A stretch of DNA of 64,000 bases from Modestobacter sp. L9-4 (GCF_019112525.1 NZ_CP077800.1:1736001-1800000); one strand, 5' to 3'; counted from the first letter of the stretch, positions 41,689 to 49,984 are shown. The notes: generated by a model from the letters alone, not told the origin. Numbers and translations: made by a program.

Positions 41689-44489
41689 GCGGCGAGCACG
41701 TGGTTGAGTTCGTCGAGCAGCGGCTCGAGCTGGCCGTGGAACACGCTGTACGCACCTCCGAGGCCGCCGCGCTCGGCGAACGGCGCGTCGTCCAGATCAT
41801 CAACCGTGACGGCCAAAGAGGACCCGATGACGTCACGGATGCGTTCCAGCCACTGCAACTGCTCCGCGGTGAACGCCCGGCCATGCCGCTCCTGCTGGGC
41901 AAGCCAACCGGCGAACCGCTGGTTCACGGTCTCCGTGTACGGCAACAGCTCGTTGTCCTGCTCGAGCGCGAATCGGACCAGGGACACCAGGTCGGTAACG
42001 ATGCGCTGGCCGCCGCCGTGCACCTTCGAGGCGTCGAGGGCCTCGTAGGCCTGCCACAGACGCTCCGGGGTCCAGGCGTGCGGCGGCTTGCTGATCGCGT
42101 TAGCGAGCTCTTTGACCTGCCGGAAGGTGACCCGCCGTTTGTACGGGACCCCGTAGAGCGCCTGCAGAGCGGCGAGCTGGTCGCGGTGCTCGTCCAGCCA
42201 GGCGCGGAAGTCGGCGGCGGTCTGCTTCGCGCGGGCGGTGGCGTCGGTGGAGAAACCGGCTTCGATGACCTCGTCGGTGCTGAACTCGTCGATGAGCTGC
42301 TCGGCGGCCTTCTTCAGCGCGGACAGTTTGTCCCGCAGGTGCTCGTTGGACAGCGGCTGCAGTGCGGTGCGGATGAGCTGCTCCTGCGCGGCGGCGATCT
42401 CCTCACCGGTGGGCTCACCGGGCTCCTCGCGGTCGGCGCGCGCGGCGACGGCGGCGTCGAAGGCGCGGTCAGGGTTGACCGCGGCGATCATGTCGTGCGC
42501 CAGCTCGGCGACCGACAGACCGCCGCTGACCTCGGCGACCTCGGTGCGGTCCTCGTCAGTGAGCTGCTTGTCCAGCCGGATCAGCCGGGACCCGAGGGAG
42601 GAGGCGAGGTCGGCGGTAGCGACGCCGAGGGCGGCCTGGTGCAGCAGCTTGTCGAAGCCGACCCGCGGCTGGCGTTCCAGGGGCGTGGTGTCGTTGAGGT
42701 CGGTCTCGGTGACCCCGACGGCGTCGACAAGCACGAAGTGCGTCTTGGTCGTGGCATCCGGCGTGACGGAGCGGAAGTCGGCGGGCTCGATGACACGAAC
42801 GCCGCGGCCCTTCATCTGCTCGAAGAAGTTCCTGCTTTTCACGCTGCGCAGGAACATGACGCACTCGAGCGGCTTGATGTCGGTACCGGTGGCGATCATG
42901 TCGACCGTCACCGCGATGCGCGGGTTGTAGCTGTTGCGGAAGTCCGACAGCAGCTGCTCGGGCTTGGCACCGGTGGTCTTGTAGGTGATCTTCACGGCGA
43001 ACTCGTTGGGCCGGTCGAACTCCTGCCGCAGCATCTGCACGATGCGGTCGGCGTGCGCGTCGTCTTTGGCGAAGATCAGCGTCTTGGGCACCTCGCGGCG
43101 ACCGGGGAAGATCTCGGTGAACAGCCGGTCGCGGAAGGTGCGCACCACGGTGCGCAGCTGGTCCTCGGCGACAACAGCCCGGTCGAGCTGCTTGGCGTCG
43201 TAGACGTAGTCGTCTTGCAGCGCGACCAGCCGGGTCTGCCCGGACAGTCGGTCACGGAACTGCACGACGGTCTCCCCGTCGGCCTCGACGACCGAGCCGG
43301 AGGTGCCGATGCGGGTGCGGATGCGGTACACCTCGAAGTCGACGTTGACCTTGTCGGCGACGGCCTGCTCGTGGGTGTAGCTGAAGACCAGGTTCTGGTC
43401 CATGAACCCCAGCGTCTGCTTGCTGGGGGTAGCGGTGAGCCCGACCAGGTGGGCGTCGAAGTACTCCAGTACCTGCCGCCACACCCCGTAGATGGACCGG
43501 TGGCACTCATCGACCAGCAGCAGGTCGAACGCCTCCACCGGCACTGCGGGGTTGTAGTCGACGGTGGGCAGGTCGCCGGCCGGCAGGTCCTCGATGGAGG
43601 TCTCGTCCAGCTCGGGGTCAAGCTCGGGTTCGCCGGACAGGATGCTGTAGAGCCGCTGGATGGTGGTGATGACCACCTGTGCGGCCGGGTCGATCTTGTT
43701 GGAGCTCAGCAGCTGCACCGTGTACAGGTCGGTGAACTTCCGCCCGGTGTCGGGAGTGACGAACGTTTGGAACTCCCGCAGCGTCTGCCGGCCCAGATTG
43801 CCCCGGTCGACCAGGAAGACGACCCGCTGCGCGCCGGCGAACTTCAGCATCCGGTAGGTCTCCGCGGCGGCGGTGAACGTCTTGCCCGCACCGGTGGCCA
43901 TCTGCACCAGCGCGCGCGGCCGGTCAGCGGCCAGCGAAGCCTCCAGGGCGAGGATCGAGTCGTACTGCGCCGGGCGCAGCCCCACCCTGTCCAGCGGAGG
44001 AAGGTGGCGCAGCCCGCCGCGAAAGGTGGCGGTCGCCGGCTGGGTGCGGAACCGCTGCACCCAGCGGGCCAGGGTCTCCGGGCGGTGGAACCAGTGCACC
44101 TCACGGGAGCGCGGCACCGGGTCGTAGCGGTTGGTGAAGCGCGTCTCCGCACCGGTGGACTCATAGGCGAACGGCAGCGGGCGCCCCACGGCGGGGATGC
44201 CGTCGGGCACACCGTCGGCGTACTTGCCCGACTGCGTCTCCACGCCGATGAGTGAGGTGCCGACCTTCTTGGCCTCCAGCACGCCGACGGCCTCACCGTC
44301 GACGAACAGCAGGTAGTCCGCGCGGCCGTGGCCGCGGGCCAACTCGAACTCGCGGACAGCCACACCACGGCCGGCCAGCCGGTTGATCTGCCGGTAGTCC
44401 TGCACGATCCAGCCCGCAGCGGTGAGCATCTCGTCGATGCGGCGCCGCGCGTGTCCTTCCGGACCGACGTAGGTATCAGTGGTGACCAC
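41685..44489 (-). CDS. hsdR: type I restriction endonuclease subunit HsdR
   Basis: A 934-aa protein with an N-terminal nuclease domain (D58 in GRADYLLF, E72-x-K74 in VLEAKK, the PD-(D/E)xK signature). An SF2 motor follows with Walker A MATGAGKTF (about 198-206), DECH box (LLVDECHRS), TATP, and motif VI region MKGRGVRV. A helical C-terminal domain joins HsdM/HsdS. It translocates and cuts unmethylated DNA. The start is the GTG at 44487-44489 with GGGGAGG about 13 nt upstream. All catalytic motifs are present, so the system looks functional. Confidence 0.95.
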   Translation of the reverse strand: MVTTDTYVGPEGHARRRIDEMLTAAGWIVQDYRQINRLAGRGVAVREFELARGHGRADYLLFVDGEAVGVLEAKKVGTSLIGVETQSGKYADGVPDGIPAVGRPLPFAYESTGAETRFTNRYDPVPRSREVHWFHRPETLARWVQRFRTQPATATFRGGLRHLPPLDRVGLRPAQYDSILALEASLAADRPRALVQMATGAGKTFTAAAETYRMLKFAGAQRVVFLVDRGNLGRQTLREFQTFVTPDTGRKFTDLYTVQLLSSNKIDPAAQVVITTIQRLYSILSGEPELDPELDETSIEDLPAGDLPTVDYNPAVPVEAFDLLLVDECHRSIYGVWRQVLEYFDAHLVGLTATPSKQTLGFMDQNLVFSYTHEQAVADKVNVDFEVYRIRTRIGTSGSVVEADGETVVQFRDRLSGQTRLVALQDDYVYDAKQLDRAVVAEDQLRTVVRTFRDRLFTEIFPGRREVPKTLIFAKDDAHADRIVQMLRQEFDRPNEFAVKITYKTTGAKPEQLLSDFRNSYNPRIAVTVDMIATGTDIKPLECVMFLRSVKSRNFFEQMKGRGVRVIEPADFRSVTPDATTKTHFVLVDAVGVTETDLNDTTPLERQPRVGFDKLLHQAALGVATADLASSLGSRLIRLDKQLTDEDRTEVAEVSGGLSVAELAHDMIAAVNPDRAFDAAVAARADREEPGEPTGEEIAAAQEQLIRTALQPLSNEHLRDKLSALKKAAEQLIDEFSTDEVIEAGFSTDATARAKQTAADFRAWLDEHRDQLAALQALYGVPYKRRVTFRQVKELANAISKPPHAWTPERLWQAYEALDASKVHGGGQRIVTDLVSLVRFALEQDNELLPYTETVNQRFAGWLAQQERHGRAFTAEQLQWLERIRDVIGSSLAVTVDDLDDAPFAERGGLGGAYSVFHGQLEPLLDELNHVLAA

Positions 44490-44809
44490 GGCGGACGCGC
44501 ACCTCCCCGTTGACGCAGCCGGACGCCGTCTTGGCGTTGCCGTCTGCGGCGTTGGAGGCTACCCGTCACCGGTGCACTGCTGTGCGTGCTGATGGGCCGC
44601 GTGTCCGTGGCGAGAGTCGCGGCGGTGGGTGGATCACCTCCTGTCGTGCCGGTCTGACTCTCGCCACGGTCGCGGTGCCGTGGTCCGGTCGATGTGGGTG
44701 TCGCTGTGGAGTTGTCGAGGTGCGGTGGGTCGGCTCGGTTGCGATCAGGCTTCCGGTGCCGCCCGCAGGTGAAGGTGCGCCACCGGGGGCGGTCGTCAAT
44801 CGAGGCGGG
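44490..44809. other. intergenic region upstream of hsdR containing a long inverted repeat
   Basis: 320 bp without a convincing gene. CCGTGGCGAGAGTC (44605-44618) and GACTCTCGCCACGG (44656-44669) form a perfect 14-bp inverted repeat with a 37-nt loop. The region must hold the hsdRSM promoter; the repeat may be the terminator of an unseen transcript, an operator or a small-RNA fold. Confidence 0.5.
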
Positions 44810-45451
44810 TCAGGTTGTGTCGCCTGGACGGGCGGCCAGCGCACCGGCATCGGTCAGGTCGACAATCAGCTGCTTGGTGGCCAGCGTGAGGCGCGTGGCG
44901 TCGGCGACCCAGACGACCGCAGCCAGCAGCCGTTCCTCCGGGGAGATGTTGGCCAGCCGCTGGCGGGCATCGGCGTCGGCGTGCACGAGGTCGCCGTACA
45001 GGAAGTCGCGCGCGATCTGGCGGTCGTTGCGGAACTGGCCGGCGGTGAAGTTGGGCTCCTTGCTGACCGCAACGGCCCACCGGTAGCTCTTGTCGAAGGT
45101 GCGCCAGGCCTCCTTCAAGGCCTTGATCGTGGCCTTGTGCTCATTGCCGGCGGACCGGGCAAGGCCACCGATTGCGTTGGTGACCTTGCCGTAGAACACG
45201 GGGTCGTCCTGCAGGAACAGGGGGCGGACCCGTGTGGCCGCGGATTCGATGTCGGCTTCTCGCGGTACTTGTCGCTGGATGCTCCAGCGCACTGCGCCGT
45301 CGAGTACCGAGGCGATCAACTTCATGGTAGTGCCGACGGTCGCCAGATCCTCGCGACGGGCGATCTCGCTGCTGAGCACCCGCTCAGCGCGGTCAAGGAA
45401 CTCGTCGAGCGTGTACCACCATCTACCGATCTGGATGGCCGGGCTGGTCAC
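44810..45451 (-). CDS. hypothetical protein in restriction island (213 aa)
   Basis: A 213-aa soluble, mostly helical protein beginning TSPAIQIGRWWYTLDEFLDRAERVL. It has charged helices (ARREDLATVGTTMKLIASVLDGAVRW), no signal peptide and no recognised motif. The GTG at 45449-45451 is the nearest plausible start; another GTG lies 36 nt upstream. It is on the same strand as hsdR and 320 nt upstream of it. Position between hsdRSM and the HEPN gene suggests a defence or accessory role, which is inference. Confidence 0.55.
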   Translation of the reverse strand: MTSPAIQIGRWWYTLDEFLDRAERVLSSEIARREDLATVGTTMKLIASVLDGAVRWSIQRQVPREADIESAATRVRPLFLQDDPVFYGKVTNAIGGLARSAGNEHKATIKALKEAWRTFDKSYRWAVAVSKEPNFTAGQFRNDRQIARDFLYGDLVHADADARQRLANISPEERLLAAVVWVADATRLTLATKQLIVDLTDAGALAARPGDTT

Positions 45452-45707
45452 GCCCCCACTCTGCCCGCCAGGGTCGAGCAGCACGAGGCCTGGGCGGTCA
45501 CCGACGCCGCGTGCGTCCACACCACCGACAACCCGCACCCCGGCGACTGCCGCCTGTGCCGCCGCAAGCCGGGGGACGGCAGCGCCGCGGCGTCCTGACC
45601 GTTGGCACCACGCCTCGGCCGGGGCTGCGCACCCCTTCACAGGTCCAGGTGACGCCAACGCCTGCCCAGGCCTGAGATGCGGGTACGGAGGGCGGTCTAC
45701 AAGGAAG

Positions 45708-47342
45708 TCACGTCGCCGGAAACCACTCCGCCGCCCGCACACGCCCGGCGAACACCCACTCACCGTCGACGCAGGTCGTGGCCGCTCCGGTGGAATCCAC
45801 GCGGTAGCGGCCGCCGCTGCGCCGGACCGCCCGAAGCCGCTTGCGAACCTCTTCGGCGCAACCAGCGTCGATCTGCGAGGCCAACCACGCGCCGTCGGGA
45901 TGTCTCTGGATCCCGGCCCTCGTGACGGAGTACCGGTTGCCCCCCGGCGGGTGCGGAGTTCCGATCGGGGGGTCGTTGAACTGGGTGTCTTCTGCGTCGC
46001 GCACCACCGGCCCGAGGTAGGTGAGCACCCCGTCGACGTACGTCGTGGCGTCCCCGTCGTCGTCGATCCACACCCGGCCGCCTTCAGGCCGAATCTGGAG
46101 GAACGCGTCGACGAGGCGTTCGACCTCGGGACGAGGCCATAGTTCGTCCAGCGACAGCCGCCCGTCGTAGGTGACCAACGACCGGCGGGCACGGGACAGG
46201 GTCCAGACGTCCTCGCCGCGCGGATACGGCCATTCCTTGCCCGGCGGAGGAACGGTGACCTCCCCCGCCGGGCTGTCAGCTCCTGCACCCCCCTGCGTGT
46301 CGGTGAGATCCGCAAGCAGGCTCCGCAGCTGCTCGAGAAGGTCCGCCAGCGATTCCTGATCAGGGTCGGTGAGCGCTTCACCGAACGCGACGGTTCCGGC
46401 CAGGTTCTCCCGGTCCGTCTCCGCCTCACCGGACTGCCGCTGCGCCTCCGTAATGGTTCGGTTGTGTGCCTCTAGCTGCTCTTGCAGGGCCGCGCGCTGC
46501 ATCTCGGACTCAGCCAGGCGCTTGGCCTGATCCGCCGCCTGCTTCTCGGCAACGGCGAGCTGCTGCTGCAACTCGTCCGTCAGGGTGGAGTTGGCCGCAG
46601 CTGTCCTCAACTGCGTGCGCAGCGCTTCGGCGCGGGCTGCGAGATCGTCCTGCGCGGTGACGGCTGCCTTGAGCGCGTCCTCGGTCCTCATCAGCTCGTC
46701 ATGGGTGCGTTCGCGTGCAGCGTCGGCCGACGCAAGCTGCTCGCGCAGGCGAGCCGCCTCCGCGACAGCCCGGTCGGCCTGCTCCTGTAGGTCCTGCATC
46801 GCCCGCGTCGACAGCTGCGCGCCGCTGCTACCCGCCGCGGACAGCGCCTCAGCCTCACGGGCGACAGCCTGAAGCCTGTCCCGACAGTCCAGCTGTAACG
46901 TCCTGGCCAAGAACAGCAGATGACCGATGTCGCTTTGCACGTCACGTACGTCAGCGGGCTCGTCCGGATGCGCGAAGCGGTTCCTGACCCGGACCGCAGC
47001 ACGCAGTGCGCGGTCGACGTTGGCAGTCATCGGGACACCCAACGCGGCGCGAAAGGTCGGACGTGTCTCCCGCAGATCGCCATCGCCGACGATGCACTGC
47101 GCGTAGCTCGCCATGTCCCGCCGCGCGAAGCGACCACGCTTCGCCCGTACCTGCGTTGACCACTCCGAGCCGAACTCGGCTTCAAGGTGTGGCTCGAGTC
47201 GGACCTTGAGGGCGTCACCGAGGAGCAGCAATCCCTGGTCGATCAAGGCCCGCCCACGGGCTTCAGCACCGCCATCCAGGCCGTCACGACTCAACACCCA
47301 CTGAGTGTCAGATGTCCGCACCCGGAGCCGCGCCTTCGACAC
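45708..47342 (-). CDS. Swt1-like HEPN protein with coiled coil and duplicated C-terminal module
   Basis: A 544-aa protein. Residues about 30-155 form a helical HEPN domain of the Swt1-like type (LIDQGLLLLGDALKVRLEPHLEAEFG) with the ribonuclease motif R120-N-R-F-A-H125 (RNxxxH). Residues about 160-345 are one long heptad-rich coiled coil. After a linker, residues about 400-544 contain two copies of a roughly 33-residue module (GGRVWIDDDGDATTYVDGV and GGRYRVDSTGAATTCVDGE). RNxxxH HEPN proteins are often RNA-cutting toxins or defence effectors, and location beside hsdRSM fits. The GTG start at 47340-47342 has only a weak ribosome binding site. The target is unknown. Confidence 0.75.
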   Translation of the reverse strand: MSKARLRVRTSDTQWVLSRDGLDGGAEARGRALIDQGLLLLGDALKVRLEPHLEAEFGSEWSTQVRAKRGRFARRDMASYAQCIVGDGDLRETRPTFRAALGVPMTANVDRALRAAVRVRNRFAHPDEPADVRDVQSDIGHLLFLARTLQLDCRDRLQAVAREAEALSAAGSSGAQLSTRAMQDLQEQADRAVAEAARLREQLASADAARERTHDELMRTEDALKAAVTAQDDLAARAEALRTQLRTAAANSTLTDELQQQLAVAEKQAADQAKRLAESEMQRAALQEQLEAHNRTITEAQRQSGEAETDRENLAGTVAFGEALTDPDQESLADLLEQLRSLLADLTDTQGGAGADSPAGEVTVPPPGKEWPYPRGEDVWTLSRARRSLVTYDGRLSLDELWPRPEVERLVDAFLQIRPEGGRVWIDDDGDATTYVDGVLTYLGPVVRDAEDTQFNDPPIGTPHPPGGNRYSVTRAGIQRHPDGAWLASQIDAGCAEEVRKRLRAVRRSGGRYRVDSTGAATTCVDGEWVFAGRVRAAEWFPAT

Positions 47343-47418
47343 TCGGCTTCACCCGATCGTGCCCAAGCCTTTCAGCAGCTGCCCCCCACCCGGTGTTCGT
47401 CGGTCGGAAGGCGCCCGG

Positions 47419-48003
47419 TTATTCGGAGTCCTGTACCTGCAACCGGCTTTCTAGGTCGGCCAACCGCTGTGTCAGAACCGCGACCTGCCGCGTCAGTTCT
47501 TCAATGCGCTCTGCGGCCCTGACCGCAGGGTCACTGTCCGCTGTGCCCACAGGCGCAGCTTCCGCCGGTGCTCGTGCTGACGCGAGAGCACCAATGAGCC
47601 CCAGTACCCCACCGGCCTTGCCACCAATCAGGCCGCCCACGAGTGGAGCCCCGTGGGCTACGACAGGCGAGTCCATCGCGAGGAGTGTCGCGGCGATCGA
47701 CTTCGCCCGCGTTCGGCGCTTGTCCGGATCGCCCTCGGCCGCCACCCAGCCCGCGGCGAGAAGCTCGTCTGGCGAGACCTTCAACGCCTCCGCGAGCTTG
47801 TTCAGCGTCAGTGGACTCGGGCTGCGCTCACCTGTTTCGATCTTCAGCACTGTGGAGCGGCTCATGCCCGCCAAGCGCGCGAGCGCCTCCCGAGATAGGC
47901 CGGCTCTGATCCGCGCGACTTCGAGGGCGTGCGGAAGCCCGCGCTGTGCCTCCTCGCTCTCCGGCTGGACCGCCGATCGTCGGGTGCGCGGTTCGCTTGA
48001 CAT
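47419..48003 (-). CDS. XRE-family regulator with glycine-rich hydrophobic hairpin
   Basis: A 194-aa protein. Residues 27-83 form a Cro/C1-type HTH (ALARLAGMSRSTVLKIETGERSPSP). Residues 113-142 are a Gly/Ala hydrophobic stretch (VVAHGAPLVGGLIGGKAGG...) like a membrane-inserting or glycine-zipper hairpin. Residues 160-194 form a short coiled coil. A glycine zipper in a DNA-binding protein is unusual. It is transcribed away from the 82-aa gene, and two 16-bp direct repeats lie in the gap, the first touching its own start codon, so autoregulation is likely. The HEPN gene follows 76 nt downstream on the same strand. Confidence 0.75.
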   Translation of the reverse strand: MSSEPRTRRSAVQPESEEAQRGLPHALEVARIRAGLSREALARLAGMSRSTVLKIETGERSPSPLTLNKLAEALKVSPDELLAAGWVAAEGDPDKRRTRAKSIAATLLAMDSPVVAHGAPLVGGLIGGKAGGVLGLIGALASARAPAEAAPVGTADSDPAVRAAERIEELTRQVAVLTQRLADLESRLQVQDSE

Positions 48004-48055
48004 GTCCGCAACTGTACGCGACCCTCCCGGTCAGCACTGGTCCGCAACCGTCCGC
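48004..48055. promoter_or_regulatory. direct-repeat operator between XRE and 82-aa genes
   Basis: GTCCGCAACTGTACGC (48004-48019) and GTCCGCAACCGTCCGC (48040-48055) match at 14 of 16 positions with starts 36 bp apart. The first copy touches the XRE start codon and the second ends 11 nt before the 82-aa gene. These are probable XRE binding sites for both genes. Confidence 0.65.
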
Positions 48056-48066
48056 AGGAGACCGTC

Positions 48067-48315
48067 ATGATCATCTATGAAGCGCAGCACGAGTCGGAGC
48101 CGGCCCCCAAGGGAGGCGTGGCAGCCGGCCAGCGCTACACCACCCGCATCTACGACATGCCCGTAGTGGGAAAGCCGCTGCGGCAGGTCCGTGAGCTCGC
48201 TGACTCCCTGCGCCCCACGGACGAAGACACCTGGGGTGTGCGCGCCGGCAAAAACTTGGCCCGGGGCAGCATCGTCGCCGGGACCACCGGCGTCGTCATG
48301 ATCGCCGTCCTCTGA
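48067..48315 (+). CDS. small hypothetical protein (82 aa)
   Basis: An 82-aa protein with a hydrophilic body (GQRYTTRIYDMPVVGKPLRQVRELADSLRP) and a Gly/Val-rich hydrophobic end (GSIVAGTTGVVMIAVL). AGGAG 6 nt upstream of the ATG supports the start. It is the first gene of a pair with the zinc-knuckle protein (24 nt between them) and is divergent from the XRE gene. The hydrophobic end could pair with the hydrophobic hairpin of the XRE protein, which is speculation. Confidence 0.6.
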   Translation: MIIYEAQHESEPAPKGGVAAGQRYTTRIYDMPVVGKPLRQVRELADSLRPTDEDTWGVRAGKNLARGSIVAGTTGVVMIAVL

Positions 48316-48339
48316 CGGACCGAAACGAACGGGAAAGCT

Positions 48340-48714
48340 ATGTCATCAGGGCAGCGCTGCGGCCACTGCAGGAGCGAGGGGCACAACATCCGGACCTGTC
48401 CGGGCTTCCGAGCGGAACTGCACGAGGCGCAACAGGACATCACGATCACGCGGCGCGCGGTTGCACGGCTCCGCGACATGTTCCGACAGAAGAACGAACG
48501 GATCTACGACCTCGAACTCGAGGTAGTAGATCTCCAAAGCACGGTCCGCGACCAAGAAGCAAAGATCACCAAGCTGGAGTCGGAGCTGGCCGCAGCGCAC
48601 GTGGTCGTTGCGACGCAGGACAGCCTGATCGACGCGTACGCAAACGAGGTTGAGGCCCTCCGCAACCAGTTGGTCGAAGCGAAGAGCGTCCTCGCATCGT
48701 TGAGCCGTCGGTGA
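48340..48714 (+). CDS. zinc-knuckle (CCHC) protein with coiled coil
   Basis: A 124-aa protein. The N-terminus carries a canonical CX2CX4HX4C zinc knuckle: C7, C10, H15, C20 (RCGHCRSEGHNIRTC). The rest (about 25-120) is one alpha-helical coiled coil (KNERIYDLELEVVDLQSTV...). CCHC knuckles bind single-stranded nucleic acid and are common in retroviral and eukaryotic proteins but rare in bacteria. GGGAAAG precedes the ATG. It is followed by a strong terminator, which closes the two-gene unit. The role is unknown; nucleic-acid sensing within the defence island is a hypothesis. Confidence 0.7.
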   Translation: MSSGQRCGHCRSEGHNIRTCPGFRAELHEAQQDITITRRAVARLRDMFRQKNERIYDLELEVVDLQSTVRDQEAKITKLESELAAAHVVVATQDSLIDAYANEVEALRNQLVEAKSVLASLSRR

Positions 48715-48746
48715 CCTGGCGTAGCTGTCAGCTTTGACCGCAGGTA

Positions 48747-48775
48747 GTGCCCCCGTCTCCATGAGGCGGGGGCAC
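48747..48775 (+). terminator. terminator of the 82-aa/zinc-knuckle unit
   Basis: GTGCCCCCG (48747-48755) and CGGGGGCAC (48767-48775) pair perfectly. TCTC and GAGG inside extend the stem by four pairs (one T-G), leaving a 3-nt loop. It lies 33 nt after the zinc-knuckle stop. Confidence 0.75.
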
Positions 48776-49111
48776 ACCCGGGTGAGCCAACGCCGCGGCT
48801 CTTCGACCCTTGCCGTCGACCATTAGCCAGGCTAACCAGAAGCCGTTCCAACTCGGTCGCTCCAGCGCTCCACGAAGCGCAGCTCCGCGTCCCACGAAGC
48901 GCCCTATGGACCGTCCGCCGACGACGCGAACGAGCAGGTAAGGGGATTTTCTGCATCCACCAGAGGCCCGGCCCGCCCAGTGTCCCAGAGTCACAGCCGG
49001 GTGATCAGCAGGACGACGACGGCGGTGGGCACCAGGCCGGGCAGCGGCGAGCCGAGGCAGCCCGGCCGGTCGGAAGAGGAACAGCGCCTCCGGCTGCCCG
49101 GACACCCACGG
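48776..49111. other. gene-free stretch at the right edge of the island
   Basis: About 335 bp of lower GC content than the flanks. No reading frame with a start and ribosome binding site, no tRNA and no clear repeat was found. It looks like the boundary between island and core DNA. Confidence 0.4.
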
Positions 49112-49960
49112 TCAGCCCTGGCACACCCGGCCGAGCAGGTCCTGCAGCAGGGCCCGCTGGCCGTCGTCCAGCGGCAGCGGCACGGGCACAGGCGCACCCT
49201 CCCCCACCTCGACCAGCAGCGGGAAGACGAACGGCTGCTTGGTCTCCGCGAGGGCGTGCGGGTCGCACGTCGCCGGCCGGAACACCACCGGCAGCCGGAG
49301 CTCCGCGGCACCCGCGGCCAGCGTGGCCGGCAGGGGCACCGACAGCGCGGACTCGAGGACCACACTGCGCTGGAGCGCCGACACGACGACCGGGTCGGCG
49401 CCGGGCCCCCGGGTGAGCACCACCTCGCCGGTCACCGTGTCGCCGGCGGCTGCCAGCCCCTCGACCGACACCGGGGCCGCATCGGTCACCGCCTCGACCC
49501 GGCACAGCTCGGCGTGCACCTCACCCAGCACCGGCCCGGCCAGCGGCACCCGCACCTGCTCGGCCGGCCCGCCGTCTCGGGACACCGTCAACCGGGCGGT
49601 GACCGGGTCGGGCGACGCGGAGCAGACGACGGGGCCGAACCGGGCGGTGAGGTCGTACCGGCGCCCGGGGGCGAAGTCCTGCGTCAGCTCTCGCACCGGC
49701 ACCTCGGCGAACCCGGGCGAGTCCAGCTGCACCGAGGTGACGGTGAAGGGCGTCGTCCCGGTGTTGGTCAGGCGCACCTGGAAGCTGTCGCCGATCGCCA
49801 CGTCGCTGCGGTGCCGGAACGACTCCGCGGCCATGCCGGGGACGTCCGGCACAGCCGCGGGCGGTGAGCTCACGGCCGCGGACGGAGGAGGCGCGACGTC
49901 CGCGGCGGCACACCCGGCGAGCAGCAGGACGACCGCCGCCCACCCCACGCCGCCTCGCAC
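49112..49960 (-). CDS. lipoprotein of unknown function (282 aa)
   Basis: The N-terminus is a lipoprotein signal with lipobox LLAGC (Cys about 17). It is followed by a Pro/Ala-rich spacer and two beta-sandwich-like domains (TNTGTTPFTVTSVQLDSPGF is typical of Ig-like folds). Four or so Cys in the mature part could form disulfides. The GTG start at 49958-49960 has TACGCT 6 nt upstream, a leaderless-type promoter. It is probably an envelope protein; no specific family is recognised. The gene before it (49985) is on the same strand with a 24-nt gap. Confidence 0.75.
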   Translation of the reverse strand: MRGGVGWAAVVLLLAGCAAADVAPPPSAAVSSPPAAVPDVPGMAAESFRHRSDVAIGDSFQVRLTNTGTTPFTVTSVQLDSPGFAEVPVRELTQDFAPGRRYDLTARFGPVVCSASPDPVTARLTVSRDGGPAEQVRVPLAGPVLGEVHAELCRVEAVTDAAPVSVEGLAAAGDTVTGEVVLTRGPGADPVVVSALQRSVVLESALSVPLPATLAAGAAELRLPVVFRPATCDPHALAETKQPFVFPLLVEVGEGAPVPVPLPLDDGQRALLQDLLGRVCQG

Positions 49961-49984
49961 GGAGGCAGCGTAGGGGCGGTCAGC

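Noticed and set aside
44631-44642. GGATCACCTCCT, identical to the 3' end of bacterial 16S rRNA
   Set aside because: The match is only 12 nt, with no rRNA sequence around it. Read on the minus strand it would be a perfect Shine-Dalgarno, but no start codon follows at a suitable distance.
45470-45598. Plus-strand frame ending CVHTTDNPHPGDCRLCRR, with Cys/His spacing like a small zinc finger
   Set aside because: No start codon or ribosome binding site precedes it, and part overlaps the start of the minus-strand 213-aa gene. It may be a relic, but the evidence is too thin for a feature.
48067-48714. 82-aa and zinc-knuckle genes as a phage remnant
   Set aside because: No capsid, integrase, lysis or terminase gene occurs in the window. 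The shared operator with an XRE gene and the neighbouring hsd genes fit a defence cassette better.
38629-48971. Possible attachment-site repeat AGAGGCCCGG at the tRNA-Lys end (38629-38638) and at 48962-48971, flanking the restriction island
   Set aside because: Only 10 nt match in GC-rich sequence, it lies at the 5' end of the tRNA instead of the 3' end, and no integrase gene was found. Chance is a sufficient explanation.
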